NCBI GenBank assembly: GCA_034520365.1
Contig: JAXHNP010000007.1
Location: 434,001-498,000 of the forward strand
Direction: 5' to 3'
From: Desulfobacterales bacterium
GTDB taxonomy: Bacteria; Desulfobacterota; Desulfobacteria; Desulfobacterales; Desulfosalsimonadaceae
Length of the DNA stretch: 64,000 nucleotides
Shown: positions 43,729 through 53,303 of the stretch, piece after piece
Position numbering within the stretch: position 1 is the stretch's first letter
How the letters are laid out: every line of letters starts with the position of its first letter
Translations under genes and position numbers: made by a program
The notes under the pieces: model-generated
Seen by the model: only the letters and a program-made list of their open reading frames with translations
Told to the model about the DNA's origin: nothing
Database searches by the model: none

Positions 43729-45387
43729 CTACACATGCTTTTTCGTGATATAGTATTGTTGGGCGATGGAAATAACATTGTTGACCAGCCAATACAGAAC
43801 CAACCCGGCCGGGAAATTGACAAAAATAACGGTTAATACCAGGGGCATCATCATCATGAATTTGGCCTGCGCCGGATCCCCGGGCGGCGGGGAAAGTTTC
43901 TGCTGAAGAAACATGGTCGCGCCCATGATAATGGTCAGCACCGGTATCCCGTAAGGCGGCAGCATCAGCGGTATATTGATATCAAAGTGAAACAGGCGAT
44001 CCGGCGCAGACAGATCGTTGATCCACAGCATAAACGGGGCATGACGCAGTTCAATGGCCTCATAGAGCATCCGGTAGAAAGCAATAAACACCGGAATTTG
44101 GACCACCATCGGCAGACACCCGCTCATCGGGTTAACCTTATAGGTCTTATAAAGCCGCATGACCTCTTCGTTCATCCGCTTTTTGTCATCCTTGTACTTC
44201 TTGCGGATATCAGCCATTAACGGCTGCAGCTTCTTCATTTCGGCCATGGATCTATAGCTTTTGGACCCCAAGGGCCAGAAGATGATCTTAAACAGGATGG
44301 TCAGCAGAATAATCGCCACGCCATAGTTGGCAAACAGATGGTCATGGATAAAATTCATCAGCCACAGGCAGGGTTTGGCAATAATATCGAAAAATCCAAA
44401 ATTCAGGGCCGCCTGCAGGTTATCGTCATATTCGCGCAGGGTGGACATCCGCTTGGGGCCGAAATAAAGCGAAAAATCGGCTGCATCCTGGGTATTGGCC
44501 AAAATTTTTTCAATCGGCTGGATATAGTTGACACTGACCATATCTGTTTCCGGTTCATGCGCCAGCGTGAACCGGGATTCGCCATCATATGCGGGCACAG
44601 CCACGGTCATGAAGTAGCGATCGCACATGCCCGCCCATCCAATGCGGCCGGTATACGTATCCTTGTCTTCGATGTCGCTGACATCGATTTCTTCCAATTC
44701 CTGGTTGATATAGGCAAACGGACCCTCAAAAGCAAAGCGGGAGCGATCCGGGTCCATCGGGTTTTGCAGCGTCAGGATCAAATCCCCGGTAATCGGCTGA
44801 TCCGACAGGTTTCTAATCAGGACTTTCAAGGAAACCCGGTAACTTTCTGGAAAAAAGGTATATTGCTTTTCAACTACAATGCCCTCCGGGGACTCCCAGA
44901 AAAACGAAAGAGACTCCCGGGAATTGCCAATCTCCAGCCTATCTCCGCTGTAATTCGTAGTAAACCGGGCATTCGCCCAGCTTTTCCGATCATGGCCGGC
45001 CAAATGAACCAATGCGGTGCCGGCATGATTTTCCCCGGGGATCAACTGCTTCAGGGGCGCATTTAGCGCCGCATCCTTTCGATAATTTTGAAGCACAAAA
45101 CTGGTTAAAGCCGCCCCCCTTTCAGAGATTTCCGCTGTATAGAGCGAAGAGCGAACGGTGACGGATTTAAACGCCTTTTCCGGAATCTTTTGATCCGCCT
45201 GAGTGAGTTCGGCGCCGGAAGTCCCGGGCTTTGCCGCGGAGGCCGGCTCATCAGGCCTTTTCTGCGTCTCGGCCGGTTTATCAGGCGCCTGCGGGGGGGG
45301 CGGCGGATGGCTTGCAAAAAAGACCTCCCACAGAAAAAAAACAAAAATTGATAGCACAATTGCCAAAAATAAACGCCATTGTTCCAT
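43729..45387 (-). CDS. yidC: membrane protein insertase YidC
   Basis: 552 residues. There is an N-terminal membrane anchor, a Pro/Lys-rich linker, a large periplasmic beta domain (about 80-330), and then the conserved membrane core with five segments (GVAIILLTILFKIIFWPLGS; KYKDDKKRMNEEVMRLYKTY; GCLPMVVQIPVFIAFYRMLY; FVNFPAGLVLYWLVNNVISI). It is the insertase that works with or without SecYEG. The usual adjacent yidD is 514 bp away, separated by a MITE-like element. Confidence 0.96.
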   Translation of the reverse strand: MEQWRLFLAIVLSIFVFFLWEVFFASHPPPPPQAPDKPAETQKRPDEPASAAKPGTSGAELTQADQKIPEKAFKSVTVRSSLYTAEISERGAALTSFVLQNYRKDAALNAPLKQLIPGENHAGTALVHLAGHDRKSWANARFTTNYSGDRLEIGNSRESLSFFWESPEGIVVEKQYTFFPESYRVSLKVLIRNLSDQPITGDLILTLQNPMDPDRSRFAFEGPFAYINQELEEIDVSDIEDKDTYTGRIGWAGMCDRYFMTVAVPAYDGESRFTLAHEPETDMVSVNYIQPIEKILANTQDAADFSLYFGPKRMSTLREYDDNLQAALNFGFFDIIAKPCLWLMNFIHDHLFANYGVAIILLTILFKIIFWPLGSKSYRSMAEMKKLQPLMADIRKKYKDDKKRMNEEVMRLYKTYKVNPMSGCLPMVVQIPVFIAFYRMLYEAIELRHAPFMLWINDLSAPDRLFHFDINIPLMLPPYGIPVLTIIMGATMFLQQKLSPPPGDPAQAKFMMMMPLVLTVIFVNFPAGLVLYWLVNNVISIAQQYYITKKHV

Positions 45388-45480
45388 AAATTACTCCTGC
45401 CCGAATATCATTTGCCTGCTGTCCTGATCCCGCCTTATATAACGCGATCAAATGTGTTCAGATCGAAAAATGCCAAGTTT

Positions 45481-45631
45481 GACGGCTTCGCAAAAAGTCC
45501 AATATCTTTGTTGCGCTGCATCCCTCGGAATTTCACGTACGATTAAGTACCCTGCATTCCTCGGGATTCGCGCGGCGCGATCTTGAACTTTTTTCTTTGC
45601 CGTCCCAGAATCGACTTTTTACGAGGCCATC
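45481..45631. mobile_element. 151-bp MITE-like element, second family, in the yidD-yidC gap
   Basis: Ends GACGGCTTCGCAAAAAGTC (45481-45499) and GACTTTTTACGAGGCCATC (45613-45631) are inverted repeats matching at 16 of 19 positions. AAGTTT is directly repeated just outside (45475-45480 and 45632-45637). The interior (TTGCGCTGCATCCCTCGG, GGATTCGCGCGGCGCGATC) has no coding sequence. It is unrelated to the CACGGTRAATTTGTTCT family. No transposase is nearby. Confidence 0.75.
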
Positions 45632-45901
45632 AAGTTTGGACAAAGGAAAACACACACGATCGATGAAGGCTGCGAATATGATCGCTCCCGCAAAAGCCAA
45701 TGGGTTTAACGCCGGCCAATAGCAGGGCGGTTACACACCCGGCTGCCGGAATCGGCTTTCCGCAAAACGGGTTTTTTCCTGTAAACCGGCAGGATACAGC
45801 CGGCCCCGGCCAATCGTCAGCCACATCTTTTGAAAAAACCATCACCGGTTTCGCCATTTACAGCTTGCTGGGGGAAGTCGGAAAACACTGCGCAGATCGG
45901 A
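45632..45901. other. gap between the MITE-like element and yidD
   Basis: About 270 bases with no gene that can be supported. A minus-strand frame of 75 codons (45630-45857) lacks a ribosome site, runs into the element, and resembles nothing. The region may be debris from the insertion or a yidC leader. Confidence 0.5.
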
Positions 45902-46111
45902 TCATGGGACAGGATCCACCCCGCCGGGGTGAAACGGATGGCACTTAAGAATCCGCTTGACGGCCAGAATTGAACCCTTAATGGCGCCGTGGCGGATAAC
46001 CGCTTCACAGGCGTACTGGGAGCAGGAGGGATAAAAGCGGCAAGCCCCTCCCAACACAGGCGACAACGTCACCTGATATAGCCTTATTATGAATAATACA
46101 AAAAACTTAAT
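45902..46111 (-). CDS. yidD: membrane protein insertion efficiency factor YidD, apparent AUU start
   Basis: 69 residues. The conserved core [20 protein letters not shown] then [19 protein letters not shown], and the ending [16 protein letters not shown], is classic YidD at its normal length and place, just after rnpA. In frame there is no ATG, GTG or TTG between an upstream TAA and the core. The codon that aligns with the family's initiator ([13 protein letters not shown]) is ATT at 46111-46109, preceded after six bases by AAGGCGGG, a near-perfect Shine-Dalgarno. Initiation at AUU is therefore inferred; it is known for a few genes such as E. coli infC. The gene overlaps the rnpA stop by five bases. 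Confidence 0.88.
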   Translation of the reverse strand: MKFFVLFIIRLYQVTLSPVLGGACRFYPSCSQYACEAVIRHGAIKGSILAVKRILKCHPFHPGGVDPVP

Positions 46112-46493
46112 TGTGAACCCGCCTTATTCTGGAAAAAAGCCCGGCCAGAGCGTCTTGCACTCCGCGCGCGGTTAAACTGGCGGCTGCCGGCTTGGCAATA
46201 ATATTAATGTCCCAGTTGGTTTCAAGCGCAAATCGATTTTTCCGAAAAAATTCACGGATCATTCGCTTCAGCCGATTTCGGGTGACCGCTTTTCCCACGC
46301 GTTTGGATACCGTAACGCCCAAGCGGGGGCGATCTGTCCGGCCCCTCTGATAAATAATGATAAAATAGGGGTCTTGTAGCTTTTTGCCCGATTTCGATAC
46401 AGATAAAAATTCGGCCCGTCTTAACAGCCGATCCGATGGTTGAAACCCCTCGGTCCTATCCGATTGCCCCTGGTTTTGAGAAAAGCTCAACAT
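46107..46493 (-). CDS. rnpA: ribonuclease P protein component
   Basis: About 128 residues from the ATG at 46493; a GTG five codons earlier is also possible. Core motifs are [40 protein letters not shown], and [13 protein letters not shown], the RNR signature helix. It forms RNase P with the M1-type RNA to mature tRNA 5' ends. It lies between rpmH and yidD, the standard order. Confidence 0.95.
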   Translation of the reverse strand: MLSFSQNQGQSDRTEGFQPSDRLLRRAEFLSVSKSGKKLQDPYFIIIYQRGRTDRPRLGVTVSKRVGKAVTRNRLKRMIREFFRKNRFALETNWDINIIAKPAAASLTARGVQDALAGLFSRIRRVHN

Positions 46494-46549
46494 AGAATCC
46501 GACAACACCCGTTGGATCGCTTAAAGCGTTATATCCGTTTAGCCCCCAT

Positions 46550-46684
46550 CTAAGCGATGAGCCGTTTCCTTCCTTTGGCCCGCCGGCGATTCAGCACCCG
46601 TCGGCCCTGTTTGGTGGACATCCGTTTTAAAAATCCGTGTCTTCGTGCCCGTCTTAGTCGGCTGGGTTGATATGTCCGTTTCAT
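46550..46684 (-). CDS. rpmH: 50S ribosomal protein L34
   Basis: 44 residues: [20 protein letters not shown] and [15 protein letters not shown], an exact fit to the small basic L34. It is the first gene of rpmH-rnpA-yidD-(MITE)-yidC-jag-mnmE, a cluster usually close to oriC/dnaA. Confidence 0.98.
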   Translation of the reverse strand: MKRTYQPSRLRRARRHGFLKRMSTKQGRRVLNRRRAKGRKRLIA

Positions 46685-46796
46685 GCCTTTACATTTCCTT
46701 TATGATATATTTTGCCACATACTCTTTTTTGATATAAATTTGTAAAAAGAGCATATTTTGCTTAATTTTGTCAAGCATTAATTCATGTCGTCAAAA

Positions 46797-48359
46797 TCAG
46801 CCCGCCCCTTTATAAACCTCAATGATGTTATACTCTTCCAGGTGATAGCCCTCCATGGGGTAGATGATCACCTGCCGCTCCAATTTCTTTTCAAGCATAT
46901 TGATGATGTTGCTGGCTTCACCCAGCAGCAGGTCCGCAATTTCCGGGTGCACCCGCAGACTGATGCGGTCCCCCGCAACGTCCTGGGAGAGCCGGATCAC
47001 CTCCCGGTAAATATTGTTGCATATGGTCTGCCGGGACAGGAGCGCGCCCTCGCCGTCACAGTAAAAACAGGGTTCGCAAAGCATCCGGTTTAGGGACTGG
47101 ACGATCCGCTTGCGGGTCATCTGGATTAAGCCCATGTCCGACATGGGCAGGACATGGGTTTTGGCCTTGTCCTTTCTAAGGGATTCCTTCAAGGCATTAA
47201 AGACCTTTTCCTGGTTGGATTTGCGCTCCATATCGATAAAATCGATGATGATAATCCCCCCGAGATTCCGCAGGCGGATCTGATAGGCGATCTCCTTGAC
47301 CGCCTCAAGGTTGGTCTTTAAAACCGTTTCCTCAAAATTATGCTTGCCCACGTACCGGCCGGTATTGACATCAATGGCCACCAGCGCTTCGGTCATCTCA
47401 ATCACGATATAACCACCGCACTTGAGCCAAACCTTTTTCTTCAATGCCCGGACAATATCGCCTTCCAGATTGTAGGCGTCGAATATGGGTTCCGTGCCGG
47501 TATACAGGGCCACCGCACCTTTTAACCGGGGCATGAATTTTTCAATAAACGACAGCACGGAAGTATACACATTCGGCGAATCAATGGTCACCCGGTCCGC
47601 ATCATGGGTCAGGAGATCCCGTACGCTTCGCAGGGTGACGGTCAGCTCTTCATGTAACAGGGCGGGCGCGCCCATGGTCCGGTACTTCTGCTGGATATCG
47701 GCCCAGAGATTGACCAGAAACTCCATTTCCTGGGCCATTTTTTCCTCAGAAATGCCTTCTCCGGCCGTTCTCACGATATAGCCGAAGCTGCCGATCCGCA
47801 AGGATTCGGCCAAAGCCTTTAACCGCAAGCGCTCGGCCTCCTCGTTGATCCGCCGGGATATGCCGACATGATCCACCGTGGGCATGAACACCAGAAAACG
47901 GCCGGGCAGGGAAATAAATGTGGTAAGCCGGGCCCCCTTGCTCCCGATCGGCGAGCGGGCGACCTGAACCAGAATTTCTTCACCTTCTGAAATCAGCTCT
48001 TCGATGGGCGGCCTGGCGGGCGGCAGCGCTTTTTCAGGCCGTTCTTCACCCGCGTCATCGCCTTTCTCCTCGTCTGCGGCCAGATCCACCAAATCGTTAA
48101 AATCGTCATTCTCGGCGCGACGACCGCTAATGATATCATCCACATAGATAAACGCCGCCTGCTGGAGGCCGATATCCACGAATGCCGCCTGCATGCCCGG
48201 AAGAACGCGCTGAATGCGGCCTTTGTAGACATTTCCGGCGATATTATGTCCATCGCTTCGCTCCACGAAAAGCTCCACAATCACCCCATCTTCCAGCAAG
48301 GCAACCCGAACCTCCGGCCCGACCGAGTTTATGACGATCTCTTTTTCCATATCAGACAA
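46797..48359 (-). CDS. rng: ribonuclease G/E family endoribonuclease
   Basis: 520 residues, short (RNase G-like), without the long RNase E scaffold. An S1 domain with GNVYKGRIQRVLPGMQAAFV and DIGLQQAAFIYVDDI carries an acidic insertion (about 85-120). Catalytic residues lie in EALVAIDVNTGRYVGK and IIIIDFIDMERKSNQ (the Mg2+-binding Asp pair). A cysteine-rich link CEPCFYCDGEG (about 437-447) is in the zinc-link position. It processes rRNA and mRNA 5' ends. The downstream gene order with the radical-SAM protein is conserved in many bacteria. Confidence 0.94.
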   Translation of the reverse strand: MSDMEKEIVINSVGPEVRVALLEDGVIVELFVERSDGHNIAGNVYKGRIQRVLPGMQAAFVDIGLQQAAFIYVDDIISGRRAENDDFNDLVDLAADEEKGDDAGEERPEKALPPARPPIEELISEGEEILVQVARSPIGSKGARLTTFISLPGRFLVFMPTVDHVGISRRINEEAERLRLKALAESLRIGSFGYIVRTAGEGISEEKMAQEMEFLVNLWADIQQKYRTMGAPALLHEELTVTLRSVRDLLTHDADRVTIDSPNVYTSVLSFIEKFMPRLKGAVALYTGTEPIFDAYNLEGDIVRALKKKVWLKCGGYIVIEMTEALVAIDVNTGRYVGKHNFEETVLKTNLEAVKEIAYQIRLRNLGGIIIIDFIDMERKSNQEKVFNALKESLRKDKAKTHVLPMSDMGLIQMTRKRIVQSLNRMLCEPCFYCDGEGALLSRQTICNNIYREVIRLSQDVAGDRISLRVHPEIADLLLGEASNIINMLEKKLERQVIIYPMEGYHLEEYNIIEVYKGAG

Positions 48360-48373
48360 TCTGCTCCTCCTGA

Positions 48374-50908
48374 CTAGATTGGGGATGATTCCTTTTCTGC
48401 CGGCAGTTTTATCACCTTCAGCCGCAAGACGGATTCCGTGGACAGGCCGAATACGACCTGAAGCGCCTCCCCCGGCCTGACGGTCTGGCCCGGCAGGTGG
48501 TTGAGGCTTAGCAACAGCTGCGCCCCGTTTTCAAGGCGGATATCCCGTACCACCTTTGCCAGATCGATATCCAGGGTGCGCCCCTTTTGGGTCCGCCGTT
48601 TTATCCGGAAGGTATCGGCCGCCTTAAACCGATCAAGCGCGGCCGCATCAAATGCCCCGTCTTTTTGATAAATCTCATACACCCGGATCGCCTCGGGCTC
48701 GGGGCCGGATTTTGGCGGCACTTTCCGGCAGTCAATCAGCGTCAACCCCGGCGGCAGCTCTCGATTTACGGCCCGGACAGCCTGGTCACAGTCAATTTCC
48801 CCGGCCACGGTCAAATAAAACGTCTCGCATCGGCTTTCCACGCCCACCGGGATGGCCTCATGGAAAGAGCATTTGGGCTTTGGATGAAACCCCTGGGTGT
48901 ATTTCATGCCGATGCCCGCCCGCCGCAGGGCGCGCTGAAAAATGTGGATCAACTCCAAATGACCGAAATACTTGGCTGATTCAAGCTTTGCATACCGCAT
49001 TCGCAAACGATTTTCAACGCTTGATTCGTTACCGGCCTCTGATTCTGCCGGCAAAATTTCGCCAAAATCGGTTTTATTCACCGCCAGGCGCGGGCGGACG
49101 GTTTCAAAGTCGCACGCCCCACAGCCGCTGCATGCATCCAGCCGGCAATCCCCGGTAGCGGCCTCGCCAATTGCCTTTTCGTTTTCTTCCCGCAAAAAGG
49201 CCTTATCGATACGGCAGTCAATCCCATCCCAGGGCAGCGGCTCATCAAAGGCTCTGGTGCGGCTGATAAAAAAATCGATGTCAACGCCGGTATCCCGGCA
49301 GGCGGCAAGCCACGCGTCATAATCAAATGTATCCGACCAGCCGTCAAACTGACATCCCTTCTGGTAAGCCGCTTCCAGCAAATCGGCCAGCCGTCGGTCC
49401 CCCCGGGCCCACAGGCCCTCCAATCGGCTGACCTCCGGGTTCTGCCATTTAAAATGAACGCCCGGGAGATTTAAGCGATGGTGCAGGGCCCCTATAATCT
49501 TTTTTGCCCTCTCAACCGGGAGCTGTGCCTGCCATTGAAAGGGGGTGTGCGGCTTGGGGATAAAGGTTGCCACACTGACGTTAATCGTTGCCTTGCGGCC
49601 GGCAATCCCTTTTTTCCGGCGGATCTTATGGACCAGATCCACGATGGCGTCAATATCGGCCTCGGTTTCTGAGGGCAGCCCGATCATAAAATAGAGCTTA
49701 ATCGTCCGCCAGCCCAGGGAAAACGCCTGGGTGACGGTTTCCAGGATTTCGGCCTCGGAGATATTTTTATTAATGACCCGCCGGAGGCGCTCGCTGCCCG
49801 CCTCCGGGGCAATGGTAAAGCCGGTTTTCCGCACCTTTTTGACCAGTTCCATCATCTCCGGCGCAAGCGTCCCGGCCCGGAAGGATGGCAGGGAGATGGC
49901 CACCGGATCCGAAGAATGCCTGAGGATCAGTTCCTTCATAAGCGGGCTGAGACAACTGTAATCCCCGGTGCTCAGAGACAGAAGCGAAATATCCTCATAC
50001 CCGGTCCGGTTAAGGGCCGTCTCGGCCAGATCCCGAAGGTTTGAAAGCGAGCGTTCGCGCACCGGCCGATAGATCATGCCCGCCTGGCAGAAGCGGCATC
50101 CCCGGGTACAGCCCCGGGCCAGCTCGACCCGCAGCCGGTCGTGAATCGGTTTGCCGAAAGGAACAATGGGGTGATCCGGAAAAGAAACGCCATCCAAATC
50201 CGGCACAATGGCGCGGGAAACCGACGTATAGCCCTCAAGTTTAGGCGTAAGCCTTTGAAATCCATCCTCATCCCAATACGGCTCGAAAAAAGCGGGGATA
50301 TAGACCCCCTCGATCCGGGACCAGGCATAAAGCAGCGTACCTCTGTCGCCCTGACCGGATTTTGCCCATTCTCGCCAGGCCCGGACCATCTCAAGAATCA
50401 CCGATTCGCCGTCGCCCACCACCATGGCATCAAAAAACTCGGCCATGGGCTCCGGGTTGCACGTACAGGGGCCGCCCGCGATAACCAGGGGATGCGAAGC
50501 ATTGCGCTGGCTTTGCCGAAAGGGGATGCCGGCCAGCTCCAGCATGGCCAGAACATTGGTGAAATTCAGCTCATAGAGGAGCGAGAACCCGATAATGTCA
50601 AAATCAGCCAGCGGGGTCTGGGTTTCCAGGGAAAAAAGCGGCAGGTTCGCCCGGCGGAGGCAGGCGGCCATGTCCAGTCCCGGGGTAAACACCCGTTCAG
50701 CCGAGATATCCGGCTCGTTATTTAAAATCTGGTATAGAATCTGGAGGCCGAAATGGGAAGTCCCGATATCATAGAGATCGGGAAACGCCAGCGCCATCCG
50801 GAGATTTACCGTATCCGGCGGTTTTTTCACCGTATTGATTTCAGAGCCGAGATACCGGCTGGGCTTGGAAACCAGCGGCCGGATATCATCAATCGTAGAG
50901 TTATCCAT
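48374..50908 (-). CDS. fused radical SAM (B12-domain, TIGR03960-like) and DUF2344 (TIGR03936-like) protein
   Basis: 844 residues. The N-terminal B12-binding-like region has IGFSLLYELNFTNVLAMLEL (about 108-127) and GGPCTCNPEPMAEFFDAMVV. The radical SAM core has ELARGCTRGCRFCQAGMIYR (CxxxCxxC, about 262-269), FTIAPEAGSERLRRVINKNI and IKLYFMIGLPSETEADID. A cysteine-rich segment CRLDACSGCGACDFE (about 600) joins to the DUF2344-like part: ARYAKLES-type RMRYAKLESAKYFGHLELIH. In many genomes these are two adjacent genes next to rng; here they are one. The reaction is not known. Confidence 0.88.
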   Translation of the reverse strand: MDNSTIDDIRPLVSKPSRYLGSEINTVKKPPDTVNLRMALAFPDLYDIGTSHFGLQILYQILNNEPDISAERVFTPGLDMAACLRRANLPLFSLETQTPLADFDIIGFSLLYELNFTNVLAMLELAGIPFRQSQRNASHPLVIAGGPCTCNPEPMAEFFDAMVVGDGESVILEMVRAWREWAKSGQGDRGTLLYAWSRIEGVYIPAFFEPYWDEDGFQRLTPKLEGYTSVSRAIVPDLDGVSFPDHPIVPFGKPIHDRLRVELARGCTRGCRFCQAGMIYRPVRERSLSNLRDLAETALNRTGYEDISLLSLSTGDYSCLSPLMKELILRHSSDPVAISLPSFRAGTLAPEMMELVKKVRKTGFTIAPEAGSERLRRVINKNISEAEILETVTQAFSLGWRTIKLYFMIGLPSETEADIDAIVDLVHKIRRKKGIAGRKATINVSVATFIPKPHTPFQWQAQLPVERAKKIIGALHHRLNLPGVHFKWQNPEVSRLEGLWARGDRRLADLLEAAYQKGCQFDGWSDTFDYDAWLAACRDTGVDIDFFISRTRAFDEPLPWDGIDCRIDKAFLREENEKAIGEAATGDCRLDACSGCGACDFETVRPRLAVNKTDFGEILPAESEAGNESSVENRLRMRYAKLESAKYFGHLELIHIFQRALRRAGIGMKYTQGFHPKPKCSFHEAIPVGVESRCETFYLTVAGEIDCDQAVRAVNRELPPGLTLIDCRKVPPKSGPEPEAIRVYEIYQKDGAFDAAALDRFKAADTFRIKRRTQKGRTLDIDLAKVVRDIRLENGAQLLLSLNHLPGQTVRPGEALQVVFGLSTESVLRLKVIKLPAEKESSPI

Positions 50909-50911
50909 CGG

Positions 50912-51673
50912 CTACTGCATGCTGGCCTGGACAAACTCCAGGGTCTGGCGGACATCCTCCTGGAAGAAACAATTAAGCCCCGCATGCCAGTTTTCCGTTT
51001 CAAGCTTCTGTCGGATACGGCGGGCGGTGTCCATTTTCAAAAGCTCCTTCATCCGGATAAACGGCCGGTTGGGGGTATCTATCCATTGGGCGACCACCTG
51101 CTTGGCCCGATCCAGAAGCTCCGCCTCTGCCACCACCTCATCGACCAGGGCCATTTCTTTGGCTTTGTGGACATCCACCATTTGACCGTTAAACATGACA
51201 TCGCGAAACTTAAGGCTGCCGTCAAAGCCAAACCGCATCACCTCGTGCTGGCAGATGGTCAGGGGAAGTCCGATCTTGATCTCGCTCATGCCGATCTTAA
51301 TTTTGGGGTGATCCTTGACGATCCGGTAATCCGCGGCCATGGAATAGATCAGGCCGGCAGCGGCGGCATGGCCGTTTATGGCAGAGACCACCGGTTTGCT
51401 GCAGGTAAAAAGGGATAGCAGCACTTCCTCTTCAAAGGCAAAAAACGCGACCGCTTCCTCGAGATCCTTGAAATTGATGAAGATCGGCAGATCAAAGCCG
51501 CTGGAGAAAAAGCGGCCTTCGCCGGTCAGAATCAGTCCCTTGGGGGAGGGATTGTCATTGACCGTCCGGATAATTTCATTAAGCTCTTCGAGCATCGGCC
51601 GGTTAATTGGATTGGTTTTCGGGTTGTTTAGCTTAACAATCTGAATGTCGTCTTCGATATATGGCTCAAGCAT
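50912..51673 (-). CDS. enoyl-CoA hydratase/isomerase family protein
   Basis: 253 residues of the crotonase fold. Oxyanion-hole strands are in GEGRFFSSGFDLPIFINF and VSAINGHAAAAGLIYSMAAD (about 95-114), with the Glu-containing IKIGMSEIKIGLPLTICQHE (about 127-146). It would hydrate or isomerise an enoyl-CoA. It is three bases upstream of the radical-SAM gene on the same strand, so the two may share a transcript; the substrate is not known. Confidence 0.85.
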   Translation of the reverse strand: MLEPYIEDDIQIVKLNNPKTNPINRPMLEELNEIIRTVNDNPSPKGLILTGEGRFFSSGFDLPIFINFKDLEEAVAFFAFEEEVLLSLFTCSKPVVSAINGHAAAAGLIYSMAADYRIVKDHPKIKIGMSEIKIGLPLTICQHEVMRFGFDGSLKFRDVMFNGQMVDVHKAKEMALVDEVVAEAELLDRAKQVVAQWIDTPNRPFIRMKELLKMDTARRIRQKLETENWHAGLNCFFQEDVRQTLEFVQASMQ

Positions 51674-51762
51674 GGCAGATCCCCTCTGTTTTGGAAATTT
51701 CTGTTTTTAAATAAAAAATTCTATTTATGGGAAACTGCTTTCCCCTGTCAAGGAAGAATAAG

Positions 51763-51917
51763 CACGGTAAATTTGTTCTATCTATTTTTCAGGCGGGCAC
51801 GGTGGCCCGCCCTTCTACGCGACAATGTCGACATTTTGTAGGGTCGGCCACCGTGCCGACCTCACATACGAGAAACCCCATGGTTATGGGGTTTCTCGCC
51901 AGAACAAATTCACCGTG
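51763..51917. mobile_element. 155-bp CACGGTRAATTTGTTCT element, hairpin array, with 10-bp target duplication
   Basis: GAAGAATAAG flanks both sides perfectly (51753-51762 and 51918-51927). The termini are CACGGTAAATTTGTTCT and AGAACAAATTCACCGTG. The order of hairpins is the reverse complement of the copy at 31985-32137, so it is inserted in the other orientation. It has no coding sequence and lies between the enoyl-CoA hydratase and dapL genes. Confidence 0.93.
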
Positions 51918-52011
51918 GAAGAATAAGGCTTGCAATTGACAGGGCCAATACATTTCTATTATAACCAAAAGCCACTTTGCCATTGATATGAAACCAAAAA
52001 AAGGATCGGGT

Positions 52012-53238
52012 ATGATTCAAATTAATGAGAATTATTTAAAACTGCAGGCCTCCTATCTGTTTTCCAATATCGCCAATAAAATAAATGACTACCAAAAGGC
52101 CCACCCGGATACGGAAATCATCAAACTGGGCATTGGCGATGCCACGCGGGCGCTGCCGCCGGCCTGTGTTGCGGCCTTTCACCGGGCCGTGGACGAGATG
52201 GCTGAAGACGCCACATTCCGGGGATATGGGCCGGAACAGGGCTACCCTTTTTTGCGGGAAAAAATTGCGGCCGAGGATTTTCAGGCCCGGGGCGCGGATA
52301 TTTCCGCAGATGAAATCTTTGTCAGCGACGGGGCCAAATGCGATACCGGTAATTTTCAGGAGATTCTGGCCAATGATATCCATGTAGCCCTGCCGGATCC
52401 GGTCTATCCGGTCTACCTGGACACCAATGTGATGGCCGGCCGAAGCGGGGAGAGGCAAAACGGCCGGTATGAAAACATCCATTATATGGAATGCACCCCG
52501 GAAAACGAATTTATCCCGGACCTGCCGCCGGCGGCCATTGATCTCATCTACCTGTGTTTTCCCAATAACCCCACGGGCGCCATGATTTCCAAATCAGCGC
52601 TTTCCCGGTGGGTCCAGTTTGCCAAGGAAAACAAGGCGTTAATCTTATACGATGCGGCGTATGAGGCCTTTATCACCGATCATGCCCTGCCGCACTCCAT
52701 TTATGAAATCGAAGGCGCCCGGGAAGTGGCGGTTGAATTCCGAAGCTTTTCCAAAACCGCCGGATTTACCGGCACGCGGTGCGCGTTTACAGTGGTGCCC
52801 AAGGACTGCATGGCCTATGATTCCAAAGGTGACGCGCATTCTTTGCATGCCCTATGGAACCGCCGCCACTCCACCAAATTCAACGGGGTTTCCTACCCGG
52901 TCCAGCGGGCCGCGGAAGCGGTTTACAGCCCGGAAGGCAAACAGCAGGTCAGAGAAACAATTGATTTCTACATGAATAATGCCGCCCGTATCCGGGAGGA
53001 AATCGATGCCCTGGGCTATGACTATGTGGGCGGCACCCATTCGCCCTACATCTGGATAAACACCAGGGCCGATTCCTGGGATTTTTTTGACATGCTGCTG
53101 AACAAGGCGGGGGTCGTCTGCACCCCGGGCCTTGGCTTCGGCACCTGCGGGGAAAAATTTATCCGGCTGTCCGCATTTAACAGCTACGAAAACATCGAAG
53201 CGGCCATGAACCGGATACGCGAGGCGGTGCGGAGCTGA
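52012..53238 (+). CDS. dapL: LL-diaminopimelate aminotransferase
   Basis: 408 residues from the ATG at 52012, preceded by AAGGA at suitable spacing. DapL features are IIKLGIGDATRALPPACVAA, GYGPEQGYPFLREKIAAEDF, IFVSDGAKCDTGNFQEI, LCFPNNPTGAM, and the PLP lysine in FRSFSKTAGFTGTRCAFTVV (about residue 250). It turns tetrahydrodipicolinate directly into LL-diaminopimelate, bypassing the succinylase route, as in many Desulfobacterota, chlamydiae and plants. LysA at 11067-12338 would use the product after epimerisation. Confidence 0.95.
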   Translation: MIQINENYLKLQASYLFSNIANKINDYQKAHPDTEIIKLGIGDATRALPPACVAAFHRAVDEMAEDATFRGYGPEQGYPFLREKIAAEDFQARGADISADEIFVSDGAKCDTGNFQEILANDIHVALPDPVYPVYLDTNVMAGRSGERQNGRYENIHYMECTPENEFIPDLPPAAIDLIYLCFPNNPTGAMISKSALSRWVQFAKENKALILYDAAYEAFITDHALPHSIYEIEGAREVAVEFRSFSKTAGFTGTRCAFTVVPKDCMAYDSKGDAHSLHALWNRRHSTKFNGVSYPVQRAAEAVYSPEGKQQVRETIDFYMNNAARIREEIDALGYDYVGGTHSPYIWINTRADSWDFFDMLLNKAGVVCTPGLGFGTCGEKFIRLSAFNSYENIEAAMNRIREAVRS

Positions 53239-53303
53239 TAAACCTTTGCCAATACGCGCTATCGCCTGTTTTATGCAGAAATTCAGATTTCAGGTTTCAA
53301 TGT

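Noticed and set aside
45630-45857. 75-codon cysteine-containing minus-strand frame between yidC and yidD
   Set aside because: No ribosome-binding site, no recognisable features, and its end runs into the MITE-like element.
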